Shown here piece by piece: positions 37,551-48,460 of a stretch of 64,000 nt of DNA. Each line of letters starts with the position of its first letter. The first letter of the stretch is position 1. This DNA is from Hydractinia symbiolongicarpus. Taxonomy: Eukaryota > Cnidaria > Hydrozoa > Anthoathecata > Hydractiniidae. The stretch is taken from NCBI RefSeq assembly GCF_029227915.1, contig NC_079875.1, positions 26,670,001 to 26,734,000 of the forward strand, given 5' to 3'. Made by a program: the position numbers and the translations under genes. The notes below the pieces were generated by a model, which did no database searches, was not told where the DNA came from, and saw nothing but the letters and a program-made list of their open reading frames with translations.

Positions 37551-38173
37551 TTTATAATGCAGCTATGTATAGCTTAGCTATCTACGACAAAACATAACAA
37601 CTAGAGCTCACTATATTTTAAAATACAAAAACAAGAACTAAATTAACTCCATGTACTGTTCATATACCTAGCTACATGTAAAATGTAAGTTGGAAGTCAC
37701 AAACAAAATGGCTGCACATAAATACCAAATATGCTACATTTGGAGGCAAAATTGGTAAACGTTAAAACGTTGTTGGAAAAAGAACAAAATTATAGAAAGT
37801 TAGTTAAACCTATAATTTTCATGACAATTTAAAGATAGGCCATTATAGATAAATTTTAAATAGGTTCTATAAAGATTGAAAATGCTATATATTCAGAAAG
37901 TAAATTTGGATGCTCCAAAAAAATAAAGCTGACAACCTTCAATGCTCACCACGAAGGTTGGCCATAACCTTTTCGCAAAAATAGACCATTATTCTGGCTC
38001 ATTTGACATATAAACAGCCATATAGCGTGTCAAATATCTCTAAAAAATCAATCCAAAGTACTGTAAAAACACTCAATTGTTTACTTTCTAAACCGTCCGT
38101 TTTTCCAATCACAACGGCCGTTCCCAGGAGCGTAAAATACGGTAATAAAATGACCCTTGTTTGACCCGCCGTG

Positions 38174-41100
38174 GAGTGCGATATATTTGCGATTTTTCGC
38201 ATTTATGCGAGATAATTGTCATTTAGGATCGACAACCTCGTTTCAGCTTCTATATATTTTAGTCGACAAATTGATAAACGAGGCATTTCAAAGGGACGAG
38301 TATCATATATTTGCGATTTTTCGTATTGATACAAGATAATTGTTATTTAAGGACGACAATCTCGTCTCAGATTCTATATATTTTAGCCGTAAAGTTGATA
38401 AACGAAGCATTATAAAGAGACGAGTGTGATATAGTTGCGATTTTTCGCATTGATACAAGATAATTGTCATTTAGGGTCGACAACCTTCTCTCAGATTCTA
38501 TATATTTTAGCTGTAAAATTGATAAATGAGGCATTTAAAAGAGATGAGTGTCTCATATATTTGCGATTTTTCGTATTTATGCAAGACTAGTCGTTATCCC
38601 GTGGAAAAATCCACGGGTTCGCCAGTCTTTGTTATGCCACTTTGCGTGCGTCTCGCTACCTGCACAGCTAAGCTACCATTTTGCGTGACAGACAGACAGA
38701 CGGACGGACGTATACGGGTATTATAATATAGGTAATTGTTATTTTGGGTCGACAATCTCGTCTCAGGTTCTATATAATTTAGCTGTGGAATTGGCAAACG
38801 AGGCATTTTGAAAGAAACGAGTGTGGTATATTCGCGATTTTTGGTATTGATACAAGATAATTGTCACATAGGGACGACAACCTCGCCTCTCGTTCTATAT
38901 ATTTTAGTCGTAAAATTGATAAACGAGGTATTTCAAAGTGACGAGTATCATATACTTATGATTTTTCGTATTGATAAAGGATAATTGTAATTTAGGGTCA
39001 ACAACCTCGTCTCAGTTTCCTTATATTTTAGCCGTAAAATTGATAAACGAGGTATTTAAAAGTGACGAGTGTCTCATACATTTGCGATTTTTCCTATTGA
39101 TACACGATAATTGTCATTTAGGGTCAACAACCTTTTCTCAGGCTCTATATATTTTAGCCGTAAAATTGTTAAACAAGGCATTTAAAAGAGACAAATGTCT
39201 CATGTATTTGCAATTTTTCGTATTGATACAGGATAATTGTCCTTTAGGGTCAACAACCTTGTCTCAAGTTCTATATATTTTAACCGTAAAATTGATAAAC
39301 GAGGCATTTGAAAGTGACGAGTGCCTCATATATTTGCGATTTTTCGTATTGATACAAGATTATTGTCATTTAGGGACGACAACCTCGTCTCAGGTTCTAC
39401 ATATTTTAGCCGTGGAATTGATAAACGAGGCATTTCAAAGTGACTAGTCTCATGTAGCTATTTGCGATTTTTCGCATTTATGCGAGATAATTGTCATTTA
39501 GGATCGACAACCTCGTTTCAGGCTCTATATATTTTAGCCGTAAAATGGATAAACGAGGCATTTAAAAGAGGCGAGTGCGATATATTTGCGATTTTTCGCT
39601 TTTATGAAAGATAATTGTCATTTCGGATCGACAACCTCGCCTCTCGTTCTATATATTTTAGTCGTAGAATTGATAAACGAGTTATTTCAAAGTGAGGAGT
39701 ATCATATACTTATGATTTTTCGTATTGATAAAGGATAATTGTAATTTAGGGTCAAGATCGTCTCAGTTTCCATATATTTTAGCCGTAAAATTGATAAATG
39801 AGGTATTTCATAGTCATGAGTGTCATGTACTTGCGATTTTTCGCATTGAAAAACAAGATAATTGTCATTTAGGTTCGACAACCTCGTCTCAGGTTCTCTA
39901 TATTCGAGGCGTAAATTTGATAAACGAGGCATTTAAAAGAGACGAGTGTCATGTATTTGAGAGTTGTGGAGTTGATACAAGATGATTGTTATTTAGGGAC
40001 GACAACCTCGTCACAGTTTCCATATATTTAAGCACTTAAATTGATAAACGAGGCATTTAAAAGTGACGAGTATCATATATTTGAGAGTTGACGAGTTGAT
40101 ACAAGATGATTGTCATTTAGGGACGACAACCTCGTCTCAGGTTCTATATATTATAGCCGTAAGATTGATAAACGAGGCATTTAAAAGTGACGAGTGTCTC
40201 ATATATTTGCGATTTTTCGTATTGATACAAGATAATTGTCATTTAGGGTCAACAACCTCTTCTCAGGTTCTATAGATTTTAACCGTAAAATTGACAAACG
40301 AGGCATTTAAAAGAGACAAATGTCTCACATATTAGCGATTTTTCATAATGATACAGGATAATTGTCATTTAGGGTCAACAACTTCGTCTCATATGCTATA
40401 TATTTTAACCGTAAAATTGATAAACGAGACATTTAAAAGTGACGAATGTCATGTGTTTGCGATTTTTCGCATTGATACAAGATAATTGTCATTTAGGGAC
40501 GACAATCTCGTCTCAGATTCTATATATTTTAACTGTAAAATTGATAAACGAGGCATTTAAAAGTGACGAGTGTCATGTATTTGCGATTTTTCGCATTGAT
40601 ACAAGATAATTGTTATTTAGGGACGACAACCTCGTCACAGTTTCCATATATTTAAGCCGTTAAATTGATCAACGAGGCATTTAAAAGTGACGAGTATCAT
40701 ATATTTGAGAGTTGACGAGTTGATACAAGATGATTGTCATTTAGGGACGACAACCTCGTCTCAGTTTCCATATATTTAAGCCGTAAAATTGATAAACGAG
40801 GCATTTAAAAGTGACGAGTGTCTCATATATTTGCGATTTTTCGCATTGATACACGATAATTGTCATTTAGGGTCAACAACCTCTTCTCAGGTTCTATATA
40901 TTTTAACCGTAAAATTGATAAACGAGACATTTAAAAGTGACGAATGTCATGTGCTTGCGATTTTTCGCATTGATACAAGATAATTGTCATTTAGGGACGA
41001 CAATCTCGTCTCAGATTCTATATATTTTAACTGTAAAATTGATAAACGAGGCATTTAAAAGTGACGAGTGTCATGTATTTGCGATTTTTCGCATTGATAC

Positions 41101-43355
41101 AAGATAATTGTCATTTAGGTTCGACAACGTCGTCTCAGGTTCTATATATTTGAGCCGTAATTTTGATAAACGAGGCATTTAAAAGAGACGAGTATCATAT
41201 GTTTGAGATTTTTCGAGTTGATACAAGATAATTGTCATTTAGAGACGACAACCTCGTCTCAGTTTCCATATATTTTAGCCGTAAAATTGATAAATGAGGC
41301 ATTTCATAGTCACGAGTGTCATGTACTTGCGATTTTTCGCATTGATACAAGATAATTGTCATTTAGGTTCGACAGACTCGTCTCAGGTGCTCTACATTCG
41401 AGCCGTAAATTTGATAAACGAGGCATTTAAAAGAGACGAGTGTCATGTATTTGAGTGTTGTGGAGTTGATACAAGATGATTGTCATTTAGGAACGACAAC
41501 CTCGTCTCAGTTTCCATATATTTAAGCCGTAAAATTGATAAACGAGGCATTTAAAAGTGACGAGTGTCTCATATATTTGCGATTTTTCGCATTGATACAC
41601 GATAATTGTCATTTAGGGTCAACAACCTCTTCTCAGGTTCTATATATTTTAACCGTAAAATTGACAAACGAGGCATTTAGGAGAGACAAATGTCTCATAT
41701 ATTTGCGATTTTTCGTATTGATAAAGGATAATTGTACTTTAGGGTTTAAAACATCTCAGTTTCCATATTTTTAAGCCGCAAAATTGACAAAAGAGTCATT
41801 TAAAAGTGACGAGCGTCTCATATAATTTCGATTTTTCGTATTGATACACGATAATTGTCATTTGGGGTCAACAACCTCTTCTCAGGTTCTATATATTTTA
41901 GCCGTAAATTGATAAACGAGGCATTTAAAAGTGACGAGTGTCTCATATATTTGCGATTTTTCGTATTGATACAAGATAATTGTCATTTAGGGTCAACAAC
42001 CTCTTCTCAGGTTCTATATATTTTAACCGTAAAATTGACAAACGAGGCATTTAGGAGAGACAAATGTCTCATATATTTGCGATTTTTCGTATTGATAAAG
42101 GATAATTGTACTTTAGGGTTTAAAACATCTCAGTTTCCATATTTTTAAGCCGCAAAATTGACAAAAGAGTCATTTAAAAGTGACGAGCGTCTCATATAAT
42201 TTCGATTTTTCGTATTGATACACGATAATTGTCATTTGGGGTCAACAACCTCTTCTCAGGTTCTATATATTTTAACCGTAAAATTGACAAACGAGGCATT
42301 TAGGAGAGACAAATGTCTCATATATTTGCGATTTTTCGTATTGATAAAGGATAATTGTACTTTAGGGTTTAAAACATCTCAGTTTCCATATTTTTAAGCC
42401 GCAAAATTGACAAAAGAGTCATTTAAAAGTGACGAGCGTCTCATATAATTTCGATTTTTCGTATTGATACACGATAATTGTCATTTGGGGTCAACAACCT
42501 CTTCTCAGGTTCTATATATTTTAGCCGTAAATTGATAAACGAGGCATTTAAAAGTGACGAGTGTCTCATATATTTGCGATTTTTCGTATTGATACAAGAT
42601 AATTGTCATTTAGGGTCAACAACCTCTTCTCAGGTTCTATATATTTTAACCGTAAAATTGACAAACGAGGCATTTAGGAGAGACAAATGTCTCATATATT
42701 TGCGATTTTTCGTATTGATAAAGGATAATTGTACTTTAGGGTTTAAAACATCTCAGTTTCCATATTTTTAAGCCGCAAAATTGACAAAAGAGTCATTTAA
42801 AAGTGACGAGCGTCTCATATAATTTCGATTTTTCGTATTGATACACGATAATTGTCATTTGGGGTCAACAACCTCTTCTCAGGTTCTATATATTTTAGCC
42901 GTAAATTGATAAACGAGGCATTTAAAAGTGACGAGTGTCTCATATATTTGCGATTTTTCGTATTGATACAAGATAATTGTCATTTAGGGTCAACAACCTC
43001 TTCTCAGGTTCTATATATTTTAACCGTAAAATTGACAAACGAGGCATTTAGGAGAGACAAATGTCTCATATATTTGCGATTTTTCGTATTGATAAAGGAT
43101 AATTGTACTTTAGGGTTTAAAACATCTCAGTTTCCATATTTTTAAGCCGCAAAATTGACAAAAGAGTCATTTAAAAGTGACGAGCGTCTCATATAATTTC
43201 GATTTTTCGTATTGATACACGATAATTGTCATTTGGGGTCAACAACCTCTTCTCAGGTTCTATATATTTTAGCCGTAAATTGATAAACGAGGCATTTAAA
43301 AGAGACAAATGTCTCATATATTTGCGATTATTCGTATTGATACAGGATAATTGTC
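38174..43355 (+). repeat. Satellite array, right block (~126-bp monomer)
   Basis: Continues the same monomer family after the transposon insertion, roughly forty copies. Between about 41590 and 43290 a three-monomer unit of 374 bp recurs (for example starts at 41855, 42478 and 42852), with one shortened 249-bp step, so copies there are close to identical. Between 39.7 and 41.5 kb variants ending GAGAGTTGTGGAGTTGATAC or GAGAGTTGACGAG appear. Many monomers stay open in the same + frame because 126 is a multiple of three. The block is cut at about 43355 by the 3' tail of a LINE. Confidence 0.92.
38587..38732 (-). mobile_element. Fifth 146-bp Helitron-like unit in the satellite
   Basis: Same ends, hairpin (CCCGTGG pairing with CCACGGG) and A/T flanks as the copies near 29.5-32.2 kb, at the same monomer position. 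It is nearest to the 29538 copy, with an extra CAGA step in the GACAGACAGACAGACGG run. Confidence 0.7.
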
Positions 43356-43866
43356 ATTTATTTATTTATTTATTTAAAAATATTTATACAGGATGAGGAC
43401 TTCAGTAATTTGCAAATATATACATAAATACAAAAAAAACTGCTATCAATGTCCGTCCTGTCTGAGAATAAATATGGAAAAAAGCAATAAAAAGCAGTAA
43501 AAACAGTAAAAACGATAAAAACAAACAAAAAATTGATCAACTAGAAGTGCAACAGTATGCATACAAGGTGTGAAATGACTTCATGTAGGAGCTAAATAAG
43601 ACATAGGCATAGTTCAAAACATTAATCCCACTTAGCTAAACTTGAAGCAGACTGGACGGCACAGTGACTAAGATAGCCGCTGAGAGTGCACTTCACCCAA
43701 TAGCTGGTATCGTCTATTAAGAGAAGTACCCTCTGAGTGCCTTCATAATAAGAGACATTTTATCGATTTTTCGAATTTCAAGTGGCAGTGAATTATACAG
43801 TTTACCCCCTGCAAAATAGAAACTCTGCCGGGCGATTTCTAGTTTGACCCGAGGTAACCTGACAAT

Positions 43867-45453
43867 TCAGCCGTTATTTCGTGTATTATTGTCATGTTGT
43901 TGGCTGACAAAATAATTGTCAAAATGTTCAGATGTTAGATCATTTAGTAGACACTTTTTAACAAGTACACAAATATTACGGTTGACGAGTCCTGTGATGG
44001 ATGGAATATTATCACTCCGGACAATCGATCTAGCACGGTTCTCAAGCGATTTTAATTTGTTGAGCTGTGTATTTGTGATAGGTATTCTCAATGCACTACT
44101 ATAAGTAATTAAAGGTACAATCATCATCGAGAAAACATTGTGTGCGGCTTCAGCGGTAAGGCACGGTCGTAATCTTTGTAGTAGGCGTAAACGGCTGCTG
44201 GCGCTTTTATATGATCGGTCGAAGTTGTCATTAAGCATTAACTTGCTGTCGATTACTGTTCCCAGATACTTATACTGAGAAACGAAATTTATCGGATTTT
44301 CTTGATATACAACTTGTAAGTTGTTCAATTCTAGTAACATCTTTATGAGCAACGTATATGACGGTGTCATCTGCGTACATTATAACTTTAGAATTTGAGA
44401 TATGGTCTACAAAATCATCATAAAAAATTATAAAAAGCTGTGGTCCCAAAATGGAAAACCGCGGTAAATTGGCTCGTAGCTAGATCGAATATTGTTAATG
44501 TCTACTAACTGATTTCGATTAAATAAGTAGTCGGTAAACCATGCTAGCTCCTTGCCTTTAATTCCGTACGTGCGTAGCTTGTTTAATAATAATGAGTGTC
44601 CGATCGTATCAAAGGCTTTCGATAAATCTATATAAACTGCTCCAACTAACTTACCGCCATCTATTTCGCGACGATAACTGTCGCAAAATAAAGTAGAAGC
44701 AAGTTTCGTGGAGCTTTTACTTCGAAAACCATATTGACAGTCGTTCAGTAATTTCTCTTTTTCGAGATAGTTCATGAGTTCGTTATGAATAGCCTTCTCA
44801 AGAATTTTAGATAGCACCGGTAAAATTGAAATCGGGCGATAGTTTTCGGGAAGAGAAGAATCCCCAGATTTAAATATAGGTGCAACCTTCGCAACTTTCC
44901 AGGCTGATGGTACAGTTGAGGTGTTTATCGAAAGGTTTATTATGTGACTAAGAGGTTTTGAAATTAAAATAGCACAGGCTTTTAACATTCCGGGTGGTAA
45001 CTCGTCTATACCGGTTGCTTTATTTCGTTTGAGTGATCGGAGTTCTTTCTCTACAAAAATCTTAGAAATATAACCTGTCATGAAAATTTTATTTGTTCGT
45101 AATAAAAAAGGTGGTACGTATCTCCATGTAAAATTCATAAGTTGAATTGACTTGGATTTAAGGGAGTGAACAGCTGTACTGAAAAACTTGCTGAAGTTGC
45201 TTACTTTACTTCTGCTTTCGCTATCTTTTGACATTTGACACACTTTTTTCGGTTTGCTTGGGAATACTGATTTTATTGCATTCCAAAACTTTCTTGGATT
45301 TGACACATTTTCGTTAATAAGATCACGCTGGTGGTTAGCCTTTGCTTTCACTATGTTATTATTGCAACTATTTCTAATCTTTATATATTTCTCTGGATCT
45401 TTTGTTTTACCTGATTTGCGAGCCTTGCGATGAAGTTTGTCACGGTTGTTCAT
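43867..45453 (-). pseudogene. LINE reverse transcriptase domain, broken
   Basis: In order on the minus strand: a basic connector (HRKARKSGKTKDPEKYIKIR), RNKATGIDELPPGMLKACA, KVAPIFKSGDSSLPENYRPI, DCQYGFRSKSSTKLA and GAVYIDLSKAFDTIGHSLLL. A frameshift near 44450 turns the GxSILGPQLF block out of frame. VIMYADDTVIYVAHKD follows (about 44375), with the catalytic Asp pair, and then a second shift into QYKYLGTVIDSKLMLNDNFD and the thumb (SSRLRLLQRLRP). It ends at 43867. Family hallmarks are clear; the gene is dead. Confidence 0.87.
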
Positions 45454-45467
45454 TTGAGATTTTATTT

Positions 45468-46271
45468 TTAAAGTTGGCGCCAGTCAATTTCGGAGACGTC
45501 ATTAAAAAGATTTTTAGGAACGTAGTTAGTGTAATTACGGCAGTTCAGAGTTCGCATAGGATGCTTGATGTTGTGTATCCTACGTATTCCACCAACCATA
45601 TCGTGATCGCTCAGCGAAGTAGGGAATACGTCAGTGCAGTGAACATTGCCGGGACAATTAGTGAAAAATAAATCAATTGTCGTTGATGACGTAGAAGACG
45701 TTCTCGTGGGTTTATTGATAAGTTGTTTAAAACCATGCACATTAATTGTAGATTTAAAATCTTTATTGACGTTTGTAACATTATAGTCCACATTGAAACC
45801 TCCCATGAGTATAGTTTCCTTATTTTTTGATTGATACAATTTAAAAGATCGTCAAATGTTTCGTTATATTTAGATGGTAAGTGCTTTGAACCCTCTGGAG
45901 GGCGATAAAAACACCCTACTAAAATTGATTTCGATTTTTTAATAAAAATTTCAAGCCACAGAGACTCTAAAGTTGAATTTTCTAAATCCAGCCTTTGCTT
46001 AAAAGTAACCAGACAGTTCATAAAAAGCATCATTGTAACTAAAATCCTCGTTCAAAATATGTGTTTCAGACAAGGTTATAATGTCAATTTTTGAATCATG
46101 CTTGTGTACTAACGCTTCCAAGTGCGCAAAGTTTGAAAGTAACCCACGAATATTTTGATGAACACATTTCAGACCTCTCTTACCACAAAATTCACCAAGG
46201 CTTTCCGGTCCAGGACATGCTTCTATGTCACCACACAAGAGTAGTAAAACTAACTTTCGCGTCTTGTACAA
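45468..46271 (-). pseudogene. LINE leader and apurinic endonuclease domain, broken
   Basis: The stretch opens with a hydrophobic run and LLLLCGDIEACPGPE, a 2A-like motif with Cys where the 2A consensus has Asn. Endonuclease blocks follow: KCVHQNIRGLLSNF (about 46170), IDIITLSETHI (about 46070), ILVGCFYRPPEGS (about 45915), ILMGGFNVDYN (about 45790), STTIDLFFTNC and the catalytic TSLSDHDMVGG (about 45610). At least two frameshifts (near 46030 and 45830) separate the pieces. The metal- and phosphate-binding residues of the fold are still visible, but no continuous protein is possible. Confidence 0.82.
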
Positions 46272-46363
46272 CTTACTGTTGGTCGAGTTTTCTGTTTACG
46301 AACCATCATAATAAAATTTAGAGCAAAAAGTTACAGACACAGTCTCTGTATTATTATAAGAGA

Positions 46364-47087
46364 CTAGTCGATAAGGCCCGTGGAAAAATCCACTGAGGCA
46401 GTATAAAAATGAAAAAGAATTACTTATTTGAATTTTGATGACGTCATCAACCCATCCACAAAAAAATAATTCAGAAGCTTGTTTTCACGTTGCCTCTATT
46501 GTGTAGAGCTTAAAGCGCTAATTAACAAAACGTATATGATCATGTGCTTTTGATGAGCGGTTAATGAGATCTAAGGTTAAAAATTTTGCTGACGTCAGCA
46601 ATGGCCCGTCAAAACCTAAAAATTTTTTTTTGGAAATTTTTATACTAGTTGCCTTCATGGCATAGATCGTGAAACTCTGATCAAAAAAATGTATAGGATC
46701 ATGTACTTTTGATAAACGGTTGCAGAGATATTAGGGTTTGAAAGTTTTTGATGACATCATTAACCCGTCCATTCCGAAACGGATTCGGGGACCCAGGTTT
46801 GGGAAACTTACCCAAATTGGTCCCAGGTGATCCCTAGTTACCCACGCAGGAGATGACGTCAGTTATTTCCACCCGATTCCAAGTTATTTAGCCTTAGATT
46901 TAAAAGTGCAATGCAATGGCTTCACTAATCTTAATATACTTTCCTTTGACGTCAATATTGCTTTAACGTCAAAGTTTGCTAATTTACAGAACAAATTTAT
47001 AGGCGATGTTTCATAGACTTTATCAAAGAAATTTTATCCACTTTGCAAAAGTGACAGACAAACAGAACTGGCGTATTATTATATAGA
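46364..47087 (-). mobile_element. Non-autonomous Helitron (724 bp), minus strand
   Basis: On the minus strand it begins TCTATATAATAATACGCCAG (from 47087) and ends with hairpin GTGGATTTTTCCAC, then GGGCCTTATCGACTAG at 46364, followed by T. It matches the 33733 copy with extra internal sequence. Its 5' end touches the CTAG end of another element at 47088. Confidence 0.8.
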
Positions 47088-47130
47088 CTAGCCGGGTAAA
47101 CCCGGCGTCGAAACGCCAGGGTAAGCCACA
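47088..47130 (-). mobile_element. 3' end of a second, different Helitron
   Basis: On the minus strand the sequence ends GCCGGGTTTACCCGGCTAG, a perfect 3' hairpin running into CTAG, and abuts the TC start of the neighbouring Helitron. It therefore inserted between the A and the T(C) at that element's 5' edge. Its own 5' end was not located in the downstream AT-rich DNA, so only the end is annotated. Confidence 0.55.
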
Positions 47131-48460
47131 AGTCAAGGTGTGAGCCGGCGATGAACACTCTGTGGAGCGCTTAATGACAGCCGTAAACTGCTCCACACAA
47201 TTAGGTGGAGTGCTTTAGTACAGGTATACAGTATGTTATAAATCAAGTAAAGCGCACCCACCATTTTAGTGTTGCGACGGTAACATATTTTTTAAAAAAA
47301 TAACTATCCTGCAACAATAACTGAATAAAAAATAGAGTTTACAAACCGTTGTTATTCGGTCATGGCAAAAACATTCGGTCAATATCATTTTATTTTGGGG
47401 AATAAGTTTTTCGGAAAGTTAATAATTTAATCGTGGCAATGGGCTGACCGCTTAGTAGAGTTAAACAATGTTGCACAACAGGTACAGAAACAATATAAAC
47501 AGACAACCATACCGTCCTCTTATAAATTTTTTAACCCAAAGGCACAAACCCACGTAAATTTCCAATCAAATGTCAAAAACCCCTGTAAGAATAACTAAAA
47601 AATTTACATGTAGACTGACAGAGACAAAAAAATTGTCGCATTACATGTGGTCCTCTTGTAAAGTTTACAGGAAATGTTAAAAAAAATTATACTCTAAGGG
47701 CATCCTGACATGGCATATTCTTACTAATGCAACATTAAAAAGTGAAAAAAAACTGTAAATATCTAACTATTTCATGTCACTGTACATTTCAATGGATACC
47801 TTTTTTTGACTTGCAGTATATATGATCACGTCGTAAATCATGCTATATGTTGAAATACATATACTGTATAGTTAAATATACTTAAACTGGAAATAATATG
47901 GCTAGCTATACATGCTTTGTAAAACACATATAAAGAGATAATAACATCACAGTAACTACAACAAATCAATGTTCCGTTTGGCCAGCAAATTTGTTTGTTA
48001 GCCAGCTAACAGCTTTATGTAGCGTTTTAAATATTGGTACAAAAAAATTAGTTACGCACCAGGGGAGACATTATTTATGCAAAAAAATATCACTTTTATT
48101 ATTTTTTGCACTTTTTTCAAGATGGAGGGATCGTTCTTTTGTTGTTCTTTTGTGCCGAAGTAACCATTTTCCAAAAGTAAGCCGTTAAATTTACTTCAGC
48201 AAATCAAATTAAGTCGTTTACATCACGTGACGTAAACAAAATAAATCCGCTAACAAAATAGACATACTTTTTTCGGCGACTTCAAAAAAAATTTCGGGTA
48301 CATCAAAGGAAAATGAACTCATGGCTTTGCTACGATAGAGATGTTTTGTTGTCTTATAATACATACGTTTTTGTAGAATAACGAACAACAAGATCAACAA
48401 GATCGATATCTACAACAACAACCACAACCGCCAGTAACATAAAATTATTTTCTCCTTACA
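47131..48460. other. No clear gene
   Basis: AT-rich. The first part probably belongs to the second Helitron. A minus-strand ATG near 48321 opens MSSFSFDVPEIFFEVAEKS and about 30 more codons; it could be an exon but has no partner. A + strand CAA-rich stretch at 48380-48440 reads QQDQQDRYLQQQPQPP in one frame, close before the candidate exon at 48461. Confidence 0.3.

Larger units (their letters stand above)
32711..38176. mobile_element. 5460-bp DNA transposon with CACGGCGGG ends, family unassigned
   Basis: The element (32714-38173) splits the satellite. Its ends are CACGGCGGG and the exact complement CCCGCCGTG. GAG is duplicated on each side (32711-32713, 38174-38176). Removing the element and one GAG restores a normal monomer (GGCGAG followed by TGCGATATATTTGCG). 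Subterminal stretches also match in inverted order (GGAACGGCC at both ends). It carries a two-gene minus-strand block (34643-37550) and a nested Helitron. Ends starting CAC plus a 3-bp duplication recall the CACTA/EnSpm branch, but the terminal motif and protein do not let me assign it. Confidence 0.85.
43356..46330 (-). mobile_element. CR1-like non-LTR retrotransposon (LINE), decayed
   Basis: A minus-strand LINE of about 3 kb. Its 3' end is an (AAAT)n tail (43356-43377 on +) set directly into a satellite monomer after GATAATTGTCATTTA. The 5' part begins around the hydrophobic GDIEACPGP leader (46.2 kb) next to a Helitron at 46364. Endonuclease and reverse transcriptase are both recognisable but split over several frames. 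ORF1 is absent. Confidence 0.85.

Noticed and set aside
27529-43145. Many 60-158-codon open frames in the satellite as protein genes
   Set aside because: They are the same monomer read repeatedly, lack consistent ATG starts and are interrupted by variants. Reported as one finding instead.
27303-43355. CRISPR-like appearance of regular repeats
   Set aside because: Monomers follow each other directly without unique spacers, are ~126 bp, and the DNA is eukaryotic. It is a satellite.
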